DNA of 64,000 bases from Curvularia sp. ZM96 (Eukaryota > Ascomycota > Dothideomycetes > Pleosporales > Pleosporaceae). Below the pieces are notes generated by a model. That model worked only from the letters and a program-made list of their open reading frames with translations, ran no database searches and was not told where the DNA came from. Numbering within the stretch: the stretch's first letter is position 1; each line of letters starts with the position of its first letter. The stretch covers positions 4,960,001 to 5,024,000 of the forward strand of contig JAJGBQ010000003.1 of NCBI GenBank assembly GCA_022457065.1, given 5' to 3'. Positions 10,687 through 21,100 of this stretch are shown one piece after another. Made by a program: the position numbers and the translations under genes.

Positions 10687-12388
10687 ATGAAGAGTAATGT
10701 TGCGATAGGTCTTGCGCTACTCGCGCCCAGTTCACAGGCATACGTCTGGCCTAGCCAGCACGACCATATCGACGACCTTTTGTATTTACAATCCGGCTAC
10801 ATTAAAGCTGGCACTCTCTCTGACCGTGCGTATTTCATCTCCCAATTCAAGACCCTGGAAAAGACTTACACAGATACAGAAGTTGTAACGTGCGACTTTG
10901 GCGCTAACCAGCCCGGCATACAAAAGGCAGCGGAATGGGTACGAACAGCCTTCCACGACACTGTGACCCATGATGCTTCTACCAAGACTGGAGGGCTTGA
11001 TGCTTCGATACAATTCGAGCTCGATCGACCAGAAAACCTAGGTGCTGCCCTGAACAACACGTTAGCTGACATCTCTACCTCCGTCGATATCCGTACCTCG
11101 GCAGCAGACCTTATCGCGTTGTCTCTCGTTATGGCAGTGGCTCGCTGCGGTGATATGCGCGTGCCGTTAAGGCTGGGTCGGAAGGATGCGACAAAAGCCG
11201 GTATCAAGGGCGTGCCTGAGGCCCATACAGACCTGGACACCACTCGCAAGAGATTTGCAACTGCTAGCCTTAGCGAGGGTAATCCTACCTTCTCCCTACG
11301 TTAGCTGATTGATCGAAAACTGACCTGTGTTCTCAGTTGACATGATTACTTTAATTGCATGTGGTCACAGTATTGGTGGCGTTCACTCGGTCGACCATCC
11401 TGAGATTGTGTCTGGCCCAGTCAGTCCAGAAAACAAAGCCAGCTTTGACACGACCTTGGGCGTTCTAGACAACAAGGTGGTGGTAGAGTACCTGGACAAT
11501 TCTACCGCAAACCCCTTGGTCCGCAACGCAAACGATACACTGAACTCTGATAAGCGTATCTTCGAATCGGATGACAACAAGACCATGAAGAAGCTCGCAG
11601 ACGCCGCCTACTTCAAGTCACAGTGTGAAGATGTATTTGGGCGCATGCTGGATCTCGTTCCTGGAGACGTTACGCTCACTGAGCCCTTGCAGCCAGCAGA
11701 TGTTAGGCCATACATCGAAACATATGGACTGAACGCCAATGGGGGCGTCGATTTCTCTGGCCGTATCCGTGTTCGCATCACACCTGGCACAGGTCGCGAT
11801 CCCGACTCTCTCACATCATCTATCATCCCCATAACCCGCAATGGAAGTGCCATGCAGGAGATTGAAGCCTCACGCGCCACTTTCCGCCTTGGGCAATCAA
11901 TGGGTTACTTGGATGAGGTGTTCCAATGGTTCGAATTCAGCCATACAATTGACGCCAGCGAGGCATTCGACTCTTTCAAAATCCGCGTCAATGACCAAAT
12001 CTACGACAATGCTGGAACAGGGGGCTATCCTCTCAATTCAGACGTGCTCTTCCAGAAGAAGCAGACCTGCGTAGTATTCGACACGACTACCAACCAGGGC
12101 AACCTTACTGTGACTGCTGCTATTTCAAAAGCACTCCTCCAGAGTAAGCCTTCACCACAACTTCGCGTTGTTAAAAAGAAAAACGTTCAAGGATATTTCA
12201 TTCCTCGTCTGGAAGAAGTCGTGGTCCCCATGCAAGGCACAGGCAAGGAGACGGCTGAATATGTATACTATACTGCTGCAGCCGTTGTAAACGGAGACAG
12301 CTTTTCGACAACCTTGGATGTTGAAGTAGGTGATTCTAAGCTAGAGTATATTAGCACAGCAGGCCTTGACAGCTGTGAGCCACTCTAG
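10687..12388 (+). CDS. Secreted heme peroxidase of the plant/fungal class II-like superfamily
   Basis: Exons 10687-11278 and 11337-12388 encode 547 aa. The start MKSNVAIGLALLAPSSQA is a signal peptide. The distal heme pocket is seen as VRTAFHDTVTHD (Arg and His, about residues 80-95) followed by the Ca-site-like GGLDASIQFE. The proximal histidine lies in ITLIACGHSIGGVHSVDHPE (about residue 205). These motifs fit the AA2-related peroxidases of ascomycetes. The C-terminal 250 residues (after about 300) are an all-beta-like extension with no motif I can name. The family commonly ends soon after the peroxidase domain, so the extension is notable. The intron (11279-11336, phase 1) falls just before the proximal histidine. 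Likely function: extracellular H2O2-dependent oxidation; lignin activity cannot be claimed. Confidence 0.85.
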
Positions 12389-13093
12389 TGGCTTGATATT
12401 CACATAGAACCTGCACTAGAATTTCACGTATAAGTGTTATTACTTAGAACTTAAAAGATAGCTGTTTTCTTTGAGCATTAATAAGATGAGATGTGAAATA
12501 CGCAATTCAAAGGCGAGGACTCAATTCCTCTGAATGCACCATCACGAAGGGTAACATTCTGCAACTTGACATAGGTCGCGTGGTGGTTGTTAGGCAGGTC
12601 TTTACTCCTGTGGACAGCCAAGCATTACGAATATGTTTGAATCATATCCGAAGATAAACTAGGAAAGACCTTTTTTAGTAGAGCGAGAGGCAATCATAGA
12701 ATGAATGTCATGGCTTGTCTCGCCACGTACTCATGTGAGCATCTACCCGTCACAAGTTACCCATTGCTCTCTTCAGTCCAATTGTGTATCGTGCTACAAC
12801 ACCTATTGCTCACAAGTCACCTCAATGATAACACATGTTGTCATGATATCACGAGTCAAAACAAACATTTAATTTGTTTTAGAATAGACTCATGTAACAT
12901 CAACAAGTATATAAGTTGATGAACATTAGGATGTCATGTATTAATGCAGCGACAGAGGACGCTTCCGAAATTGAGACGAAAAGAATGGGTCCAGCCTCAC
13001 CGGACTTCATGGAAACAGATCAAGACGGCGCAGCCAGAAGCGAGACCGAAACGGATAGCGAGAAAGACTCACTCACCATCAAGTTGACAGCAT
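12389..13093. other. Intergenic, about 700 bp
   Basis: 3' flank of the peroxidase. Only short random-looking frames are present. A 63-codon plus-strand frame at 12916-13107 is acidic/polar but overlaps the end of the LysM gene and is not supported. Confidence 0.55.
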
Positions 13094-14410
13094 TTACCAC
13101 CCTTTGAAACGCCACTCGCCGTTTAGAATTGGAACATTGGCCGTCAAACACGCGCTGGAGAGGGAATTCTGACTATTGACATGTTAGCGTTAACCAAATG
13201 GCATGTTAGGATAAGATAAGTGCGTACCAGCCTTGGGCGCAATGGCTGATTGTACTACCACAGTAACCATCCTTGCTGCAGCAGTTTCCGAAAGTGCTGC
13301 CCTGGCACTTCATGCCTTTACTTCCACCATAAGTGCTATCAGTAGAAATGTCTGTTGGTAGTGGTGCATTCGAGGCCACTGTTGGACAGATGTATACCAT
13401 ATTTTTCGGGTCCAAGGACATGCTGGTAAATTGTTCATCACGGAGCATGTTCCAAACTTCTCTTGACAACTTAGAAATTAGAGACCCATCGTTAGCATAT
13501 ATTTCCTAGTATTTGCCATAGTTTTAGAGGCTTACCCGCTCCACAATAGTCGACAGTGGAACCGCAGAAACCACTGGAACTACAGCAATTACCAGATGGT
13601 GATCCCTTGCATTAATACTTATTCGCGCCACTACACGATCCGTCAGGGTTGATTCCACCGACGCCAGGTGTAGACGTTGGTGAGACGATTGAGATTGTAT
13701 CAGATGCCATCGGTGGCCCAGGTGGGTTGGGTATAATGATGGTGCAGTTGCCGCTTTGACACTTTCCTAGGCCGCAAAAGGCCTCACCAATACCACATGT
13801 GCCTTGGGTACTACAGCAATTGCCTCATTTGCCACCGTATCTGATATTGCCATGGAGGACTCCGCATTTGCCGTCCATGCTGTACTCGGTTAGGAAACTT
13901 GCGCAACCCCATGAAGAACATGTACCAGGTTGACAATCAGTGCTGTGGAGTAGGTAAGCTGAGTGCATGCGAGATTGAGAGACAAAGCTTTATACTCTTT
14001 CTTGCCACATTTCCACGTTTCTTCATTGCAGCATTGCTTGTCCGTGCCAAGGCACGTAGCATTGTCATACTTGGACCCACAGAAGCCGTCGTTTGAGATT
14101 ATTGGTTGAATGACTGGTATCTGTTAGTATAGTCCATTTAGATTCATCTGGAGCGATCACAGCTAGCGAAGCAGTACAAAGTGTTGGGTTGGATAGTGTT
14201 GCAGTCTTTGTCGAGAATAGGATTTAGTTCGAGTAACTTGTCAACTGTAATGGAGTATTTGGTTGCCAGTTCCTGGCATGTGTAATAGTTTACCGCTGAT
14301 GTGGTCGTAGCGTCGAAGCGGCAAACGATTTTGCCTGGGTCTGATGCAGCGTTCACCTTTGCTGCAAGGGCGCTAATAGCAATGGCAAGGGAAGATAGAT
14401 GGATAATCAT
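13094..14410 (-). pseudogene. LysM plus four hevein-type chitin-binding domains, inactivated
   Basis: Remains of a secreted chitin-binding protein, an architecture known from fungal LysM effectors. From the ATG at 14410 come a signal peptide (MIIHLSSLAIAISALAAK...) and one LysM (YYTCQELATKYSITVDKLL...LNP). Four ChtBD1 modules follow: around 14000-14090 (TCLGTDKQCCNEETWKCG), 13770-13860, 13560-13625 and 13230-13320 (CQGSTFGNCCSKDGYCG). The minus-strand ending after an intron at 13173-13227 is a TAA at 13094. Lesions: in-frame TGA at 13825-13827 inside GGK-stop-GNCC; in-frame TAA at 13612-13614 inside NKY-stop-CKG; a frame change between KFGTCS (about 13450) and STDSTYGG (about 13340); and at least two domain cysteines replaced by Tyr. 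The stops sit within conserved domain cores, so introns cannot remove them. Confidence 0.75.
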
Positions 14411-14847
14411 AGCGATGACGGTGAAGTAGCAACTTAGCGCAAGTTTGCTTTCACGTACACAGTGGGTGTCTGGACAAGTTAATGGAGCCCCATAGCCATG
14501 CACAATACCCCTTGCATCCGTATCGTACGCGCTCAACACAGTATGATTTTAGGCGACCGAGGTAAAGACTTTTCATGGCTCCTCGTTTCGATAGTTTGTT
14601 GGGCTACGCGACACCTAGCGAAGATGCGGATACGAACCGAGCGCTTGAGCGTCAGGCCTGCAGATCAGAGACGGAAAACGACGTCGTGCTAGCTCGTTTC
14701 CACACCGCGTTGTGTCAAGGTAGCCACTAATAGAGTCATGCCAAGCTAATGGGTTGTTGTTCATATTTAACCACGCCGCACACTATTCCTTCTACATGCT
14801 TCTTCGCTAAACAAAACTTCATCTTCTCATCTCCAAAGCTCGCCACT

Positions 14848-15600
14848 ATGACATCGAGGCCTAAGCGATCCATGTTAAAAATTCGTGACGATCTCCTCTA
14901 TCGACTGCGCTGGAACATCTTCGCCCCATTGGACGAAATCGAAATCCGGACGGGGCCTTGCGATTCGACCACAAACGTACCTCTTTTTGGTCATGAATTG
15001 GCTAACAAGTCTATTGCTAGCCCACCTTTAAGCCGTATTGATAAGGTACAAATTGGTGAGTGCATTGAAAGAAGGGAGCTGCGCTACGGTGTAGACCCTC
15101 GATTCAAGCCGCCACCTCCTTCAACTATCCACAATGAAGATGGCAGTCCTATCACACTTGGGCAGTTTGTCACTGAAGTACACGCCTACTTGAATCTTCA
15201 CGCAGAAGCGCTTAAAGATACTAAGGCTCAATTGTATGGGAGGGTTAGCGAGACCAACCCAACGAGCCGCATTAGCATTTGCGGCGACCCTTATCTACCC
15301 CCTAACATTCGCTTCTTCTTCAAGAGAGTTTGGGCGGTACAAGTTGGTGAAATTGTACAATTCTCTACCGAATCCTTCGCCGAGGGAGAGCATTGGATTA
15401 CAGAGGAGGATTTTTGGGCCAGGCAGCTAAAGCAGGTTTATTTCCGTGAGCAGGAGGCTCTCGGAAATCGCCCGTGGGAACAGGAGCGAGAAAGGACGAG
15501 TAATGAAATGATCGCCTCAGTACTTCGACATGCTGCGGCACAAGCACAGGAAGCTGCACTGACGACAATGACCATCAAAGAACCTCCACAATCAATCTAA
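14848..15600 (+). CDS. Hypothetical protein, 250 aa, unrecognised
   Basis: Single-exon frame with ATG in good context (CACTATGA) at 14848; an upstream in-frame ATG at 14749 would add 33 hydrophobic/Cys-rich residues that do not look protein-like. No signal peptide or membrane segment. The sequence has a basic start, a Pro-rich patch (RFKPPPPSTIHNEDG), a central region with aromatic character (FFFKRVWAVQVGEIVQF) and an Ala/Gln-rich C-terminal helix. I do not recognise a domain; it looks like a lineage-specific cytosolic protein. Its last 45 bases overlap, in another frame, the start of the chitinase-tail reading frame described next. Confidence 0.55.
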   Translation: MTSRPKRSMLKIRDDLLYRLRWNIFAPLDEIEIRTGPCDSTTNVPLFGHELANKSIASPPLSRIDKVQIGECIERRELRYGVDPRFKPPPPSTIHNEDGSPITLGQFVTEVHAYLNLHAEALKDTKAQLYGRVSETNPTSRISICGDPYLPPNIRFFFKRVWAVQVGEIVQFSTESFAEGEHWITEEDFWARQLKQVYFREQEALGNRPWEQERERTSNEMIASVLRHAAAQAQEAALTTMTIKEPPQSI

Positions 15601-16505
15601 GCACATGCTCGACCTGGCCATGGGTAACGTATACCTCTAGTGGCACTCGCTACCGCACTCGCGCACCGGGTCCAGCACCGACAGCGACAATTGGTCCAAA
15701 TCCAGACCCACCAGGTGGCGGCAGCAGCGGTGGCGGTGATGACCCTTGCCTATGGCCTCTATGTCCGCCTCCACCCCCTCACATTCCACTCCCGCGTCTT
15801 ACCATCAACTTTGATCCGCCAAAGCCAACAATAGCACCTTGTTCATGGCCGACGTTAACATGCATGCCACGACCTGGTACTGGGCCTATCCCTACAGCCG
15901 GACCTATTCCAAACCTATTGCCAGCTGGTCCTGGGCCAGAAGAAGAGAGCGAAGAAGAGAAGGAAGAGTTTTGCCTTTTGCAACAACCAACTACCAAACG
16001 GGTCACACGTACCGTCTTCACCACTGCTACCAGCGAGTTCACAACCTTCATAGAGCCCTCGAAGACGTCGACTGAAGAATCCATGGAGACGTCAATGAAA
16101 ACATCCACCAAGAAGCCTAAGCCCACGCTCAAGACGCCTGACTGGTCCAAGAACAAGACTATGTGCTACGACAGCGGTCAATGGACGCGCCGCGGCCGCA
16201 TGATCGACGCTGCCGATGGTTTCTGCGATGATTATCTCAGAGGCAAGACCATTACTGAGAAATGGAACCCTGGAGTTATAGGGACGCAATATAATCGAGA
16301 AGCTTCCGAGGTAGTCTCTGTGAAGATTCTCGCATACGTCGAGGCATTACCGGGCTGCAAGTGGAAGGTAGACGTCAACAAGTGCAAGGCGATATTTAGA
16401 GACATTATTGACCGTTGCGATACTAATGGCGAGAATCGAAAGCAAGGTGGAAGATGGGAGAATAACTGTCTAAAGTGGAGACTTGATCCAAACGCTGATT
16501 ACTAA
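15556..16505 (+). pseudogene. C-terminal tail of a secreted GH18 (class V) chitinase, catalytic domain missing
   Basis: A single frame runs open from about 15556 to the TAA at 16503-16505, with the first ATG only at 15864. It reads STCSTWPWVTYTSSGTRYR, then APGPAPTATIGPNPDPPGGG, then Pro/Cys modules (DDPCLWPLCPPPPP, APCSWPTLTCMPRPG), then a Thr/Ser/Glu linker. It ends in a domain with cysteines around MCYDSGQ, DAADGFCDDYL, PGCKWKVDVNKCK and NNCLKW. This order is that of the C-terminal extension of large fungal chitinases. No GH18 DxxDxDxE catalytic motif, LysM or signal peptide lies upstream; an unrelated ORF occupies that place. Either a 5'-truncated relic, or a new gene starting at 15864 (213 aa). 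Codon-level conservation suggests the loss is not old. Confidence 0.5.
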
Positions 16506-16624
16506 GAATCCATTGTGTATAGACCTATAATAAGAAGTAGCTGCAGTTGTGAAGAGTATTTGTGAATTAAGATTTCTTATGGTTTTAACTGCAAACATAA
16601 CTAGTACCTGTAAAGCTCCGGTTG

Positions 16625-17435
16625 ACCAAACACTGGACGCAATGGCACCGCTGGGCCACACTGTACGGAACAAAGTTCTACGACATAGCGCGCAGGATCC
16701 TGGCGTCGTTGCGCAGCGATGCAGTACATTCAGCGGCGCAGATCAACTACGATACTGATCTAAACATGTTTGAGTACTTCCGTGGCCAGAGATAGGTTCT
16801 GCAGCTGCATGCAACGCTTAGGGCCGGAGGAGCAGCCCAGGCGCCCAGCATCCTGACCGATTATCCGTAGCACGAGAGTGCGGAAGAAACCATCATAGAC
16901 ATTAAGAGCAGCGGAGGCGACTTTATCGCCATGCTCCTGCGTGCGCACAAGTCACTAAAGGGCGGCATCTTCGACCTGCCGCACATCATCGAGTACGTAA
17001 AGCCGCTGTTCCACTCTGCTTGATGGCCAGTTTGCAGATGTGGGTAAGCAAAATCCTTGTGGAGAATGTCGTCGGTGGCGATTTTTTTTCAAGAGCATCC
17101 TTCCGTCCAAGGTCTACGCGATGAAGTGGACGTTGCATGGTTGGCGGGATGACCACGCGAGACGTATTCTGCGTAATATTAAAAAGGCAATCGTCCTGGG
17201 CGAGAAGAGCAAATTGATCATCTTGGAATGGATGCTGGATACCATGAGGAGTTCCAGGTTGTCGCGATATGGTGGCATGAACATGATGATTGCAGCCGAT
17301 GGCGTTGAGAGGACACGGGACGAGTGGGTGGCCTTGAAGGATAGTACGGGCTGGACCATCACAAAGATTTACCCGCTAAGGAACACGTGGCATTGTGCAT
17401 TTGACCTCATACCGAAGAGTCGGTCAAAGAAATAG
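16625..17435 (+). pseudogene. Plant-type O-methyltransferase relic (secondary-metabolism type)
   Basis: A dead SAM-dependent O-methyltransferase of the sterigmatocystin/fungal polyketide OMT family. The dimerisation-side helix NYDTDLNMFEYF is followed by in-frame stops at about 16794 and 16868. The SAM-binding region is degraded to TIIDIKSSGGDFIAML, where a Gly-rich VDVGGxxG is expected, and continues FDLPHIIEYVKPLF to another stop. The 3' part is open: FFKSILPSKVYAMKWTLHGW with the catalytic His, then LRNIKKAI and SKLIILEWMLD. The usual HDW is HGW. At least three stops and frame changes rule out function. It sits about 670 bp upstream of the NRPS and on the same strand, so it may be a dead tailoring gene of that locus (inference). 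Confidence 0.65.
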
Positions 17436-18100
17436 GAGAGACGATGATGCTGTGCGAATAGAAAACGAATTCATGCTATTGCTTTCAACATGCCGTGGAA
17501 GACTCGTGATGGTTACACTGCCATGTTCGGTTTAGCGGGACACAACGCCTTCTTCTTAGCCATCTGAAAAATGAGGACTTGTTCGGCTGATATTGTGTAT
17601 CTGCATCGACCGTGTCGGTCTCCAGATTAGAACAATTCACCGCTTCTGCTGCGTGTTGACATAATTTTGTGCAGACAGGTAGCTAGCCAAAAAGCTTCCC
17701 TTGACCCAAGAACTTTCCAAGCTCGTATGGTGAAGTGAGGAAAGCTAGATGTGCTAAACCAATACACACAGCCTTCAAGGTTAGAGCTTTCCATGGTCCT
17801 CGTATCAATTCTTTCGCCTTGGAAGGACAAATAGCAATAGTGCGCAGATGCTTTGGTCGGTCTCCGAAGGCCCAGCGATATGGCAAAGGATTCGTGGGGG
17901 CCGATATCAAAAAGCAACCGAGGGCCGTTTGCATGAAATGAGCTAATCCTTGTATTCATCCATGGGATAGAAGTAAAACAACATGACCAAACCTTCGTTC
18001 CTTCACCTACCCATCCATTACTCATCTCCATTCAAGTTCAGCCATACCAGCCCACTGTGCATCCATCGCTGCCTTTTCGCTTTTGCCCATCTGCTTCGCA
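17436..18100. other. Intergenic / promoter region of the NRPS gene
   Basis: 665 bp between the O-methyltransferase relic and the NRPS start. Only incoherent short frames. No clear TATA box; C/T-rich segments lie at about 17990-18060 just ahead of the ATG. Confidence 0.5.
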
Positions 18101-21100
18101 ATGTTCGACTCGGCATCGGCAGAACGCACATTTATTCTCTCATCCATTGCAAAAGCCTTGGGGGTACCGACAGAGAACATCGACACATCGAAATGCTTTA
18201 CACGACTGGGAGGCCACTCTTTGTCGGCAGTTGAAGTACAACACGCATGCAAGCTCATGGTTTCAAAACCACCTACTGTTTTGGAGCTACTCACATCACC
18301 TTCCATCGAAGAGTTGTTACCAGCAAGTGACGAGTCTAGCTCGTGCCAAGGCGATTTGGCGGCGTCGGGCAAGCCCAAGCTGATTTCCAGTGCGGTTGTA
18401 GAAGTGCCAAAATTCTCAGAGCCATCATTGTCGGATATTCGGTGCATTACCAATGAGGATAGCGTACCAAATGCACAGTTACTGCCAGAACAAGCAGCAA
18501 CCACGCCAATCCTGAATGAAGACTCGGCCTCTGCAACCCATCTGCAAGCCGCTTTCATCCAGAGTGGCCAAAGTACGATACATTATTTCGAAACGTGGCG
18601 CCTCGAGGATCTACCTGTTATGAAATATGCATGGAAGACGGTCCTAGCCATGGAGCCCATTTTCCATGTTGCCTTTGAAGAGGTCGGCCACGGCGCATAC
18701 GTGATGCACAAACAGGAGTTTGAGTGCCCATGGAATGAGGTGGTGACATTTGACAGGAAGACGTATGAAGAGGAACTGAGCAGAGTGGAGACGCAGTCAC
18801 GGCCGACTTTTGTGTTTAAAAGTGTGGTGTACAAGGCTTGTGGGGGCCGCCGCGACGGGCGAAGTGAGAGTGAAGCTACCATTGTACTGTCCATTCATCA
18901 TGCTCTACTAGACGGCTTCGCTATGGAACGCCTGGCGGCCAAGGTTCGACGAGTAGCAGCGGGAGAAAAGGGGGTGGTGGCAGGGAAGTCGTTCCTGGAC
19001 ACGGCAAAGGAGTTGGAGGCTCTGAGCAAGGAGCAGAGTGCAGCAGCGACTGAATACTGGCAAAGACGTGTGGAACAGCATCCTGGCGCGGCTACAGGGC
19101 CTGTGGTGCATAGGCCAAGACAGGAAGCAGAGGGCGAAGCAAAAACGGCGGTCATGCAGTGGGTGCGCAACGAAATCAACCTCGGGTTTGAACATTTGGG
19201 CGAGCGATTGCAGGAGAGATCCAAGGACTTGGGCGTCACGGTAGCTGCCTTTTTTCACGCAGCGTGGGCGATTGTACAGGCCGCCTACGCAGACACAAGC
19301 CATGTGGTATTTGGGACGATTATGAGCGGGCGAAATTTGCCCATAGACGGCATTGACACCGTCATCGGCCCCATTCTCAACTCGTTGTCATTCTACGCCA
19401 ACATCGACGAGGACATGTTGACAGACGAGATGGTGCAGCGCGTGTTTGCAGATCTGGTGGAGCTGTCGTGTTATCAATGGAGCACGCCCGGGCATGGCAT
19501 GGAGCGCGACTTTGAGGCGGCTCTGTCAGTGACACGCGGGCTCGACGGCGGCTCTCAGACTGGCGACACGATGTGTCTGATACGGCCGGTGCGGTACGAC
19601 TTTGAGAGCAGCATCCCACTGAGCCTGGCACTCGATGAAGCAGCCATGACGCTGCGCCTGGTGTACCACCCGCAACGGTACGCGGCTACCATGGTCGAGG
19701 ATATGGCGACGTGCTTTGTCAGCGCGCTGGAGCGACTGACATACTCAACGCGCATGCACGAGTACATGGCGGCGCTGCTCACGGTGCCCATGCAGACACA
19801 GCTGCGAATGCTGGGCAATTGCATCTCGGGCGCAACAACGCGCGCCGCCCACATGCGTGACGATATCGTTTCCGTCTTGGAGGCCGCCGCGCGCACGCAT
19901 GCAGAGTCGATAGCCATCGAGGTTGGCGCCAGACGCATCACGTACGCAGAGCTAGACGGGCTCGCGTCACGCATGGCACACACCCTCTGGCAGCTTGGGA
20001 TCAAGGCTGGTCAGGTCGTGTGTGTGCATGCCGATGGCAGCGTGGAATGGATCGTGGGCTTGCTGGGTGCGTTAAAGGCCGAGGCGGCGTTTTGCAGCCT
20101 GGATGCGACGCTGCCGCACGAGTTGCGCAGCGACATGTTTGGTACGGCGGAGAGCCGTGTGTTTGTTGTCGGGCATGAATGGCAGAGGCGGTTTGCGCCC
20201 GACGGCTGTACACACTGTCTCGTTCAAGAGTCGATGGAGGTTGAGGTTGGCGCCCTCGAGGCAGAGGAAAGGACTCCCCGGCCCTTGGCGCCGGCATACC
20301 TCTGCTTCACGTCTGGCTCCACTGGGCGACCCAAGGGTGTCGTGTGCACGCAGCAGGCCCTCGTCGCCTTCCAGCGCAACCTCGAGGTCCGACTGCATGC
20401 CGCGCCGGGCGTTCGCATTGCGCAGTTCATGTCGCCCGCCTTTGACGGCAGCATCCATGAGGTCTTCTCGGCCCTCTGCTACGGCGCAACGCTAGTGCTG
20501 CGCCACGGCGCCACAGCCGCCAGCGCCACAGCCATCGACCCCTTCGACGTGCTCCACCGCGCTACCAGCGCCATCATGACGCCCTCGGTGGCGCGCTCGC
20601 TGTCACCCACCGACTTTGCCAATCTCAAGACCGTGTACCTGGTCGGCGAGCAGGTCCCACAGCCCGTCGTAGACCAATGGGCCCCGGGCCGCAAGCTCTA
20701 CAACATGTATGGGCCTACAGAGGGCACGTGTGGCGCCACCATTGCTCGCCTGCTTCCCACTCGGCCCGTCACCATCGGCCGCCCTAACCCTACCTCTCGG
20801 CTCTACATACTAGGGCGCGGCCGTCGTCTGCTTCCACCTGGCGCTGAGGGCGAGATCTATATCGCTGGCGTGCAGATTGCCCAGGGCTATGCCGACATGC
20901 CCGCTCAGACGGCTGCCCGCTTCGTCCCGGACGTCGTGTGCCCCGGCCTCGGCGAATACATGTACCGCACAGGCGACTACGGCTACTGGGACCACAACGG
21001 TCACATTGTGTGTTCGGGTCGCAGAGACCGCCAGCTGAAGCTGCGCGGCTTCAGACTCGACCTGGACGATCTCGAGGCCCGCATTCTCAGAGCTCTGCCT

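Noticed and set aside
13899..14096. Plus-strand 65-codon ORF with a hydrophobic segment
   Set aside because: It is antisense to hevein-type domains of the LysM pseudogene.
18022..20458. Several 100-180 codon frames antisense or overlapping the NRPS
   Set aside because: No domain, and they follow from the GC-rich codon bias of the NRPS; treated as shadows.
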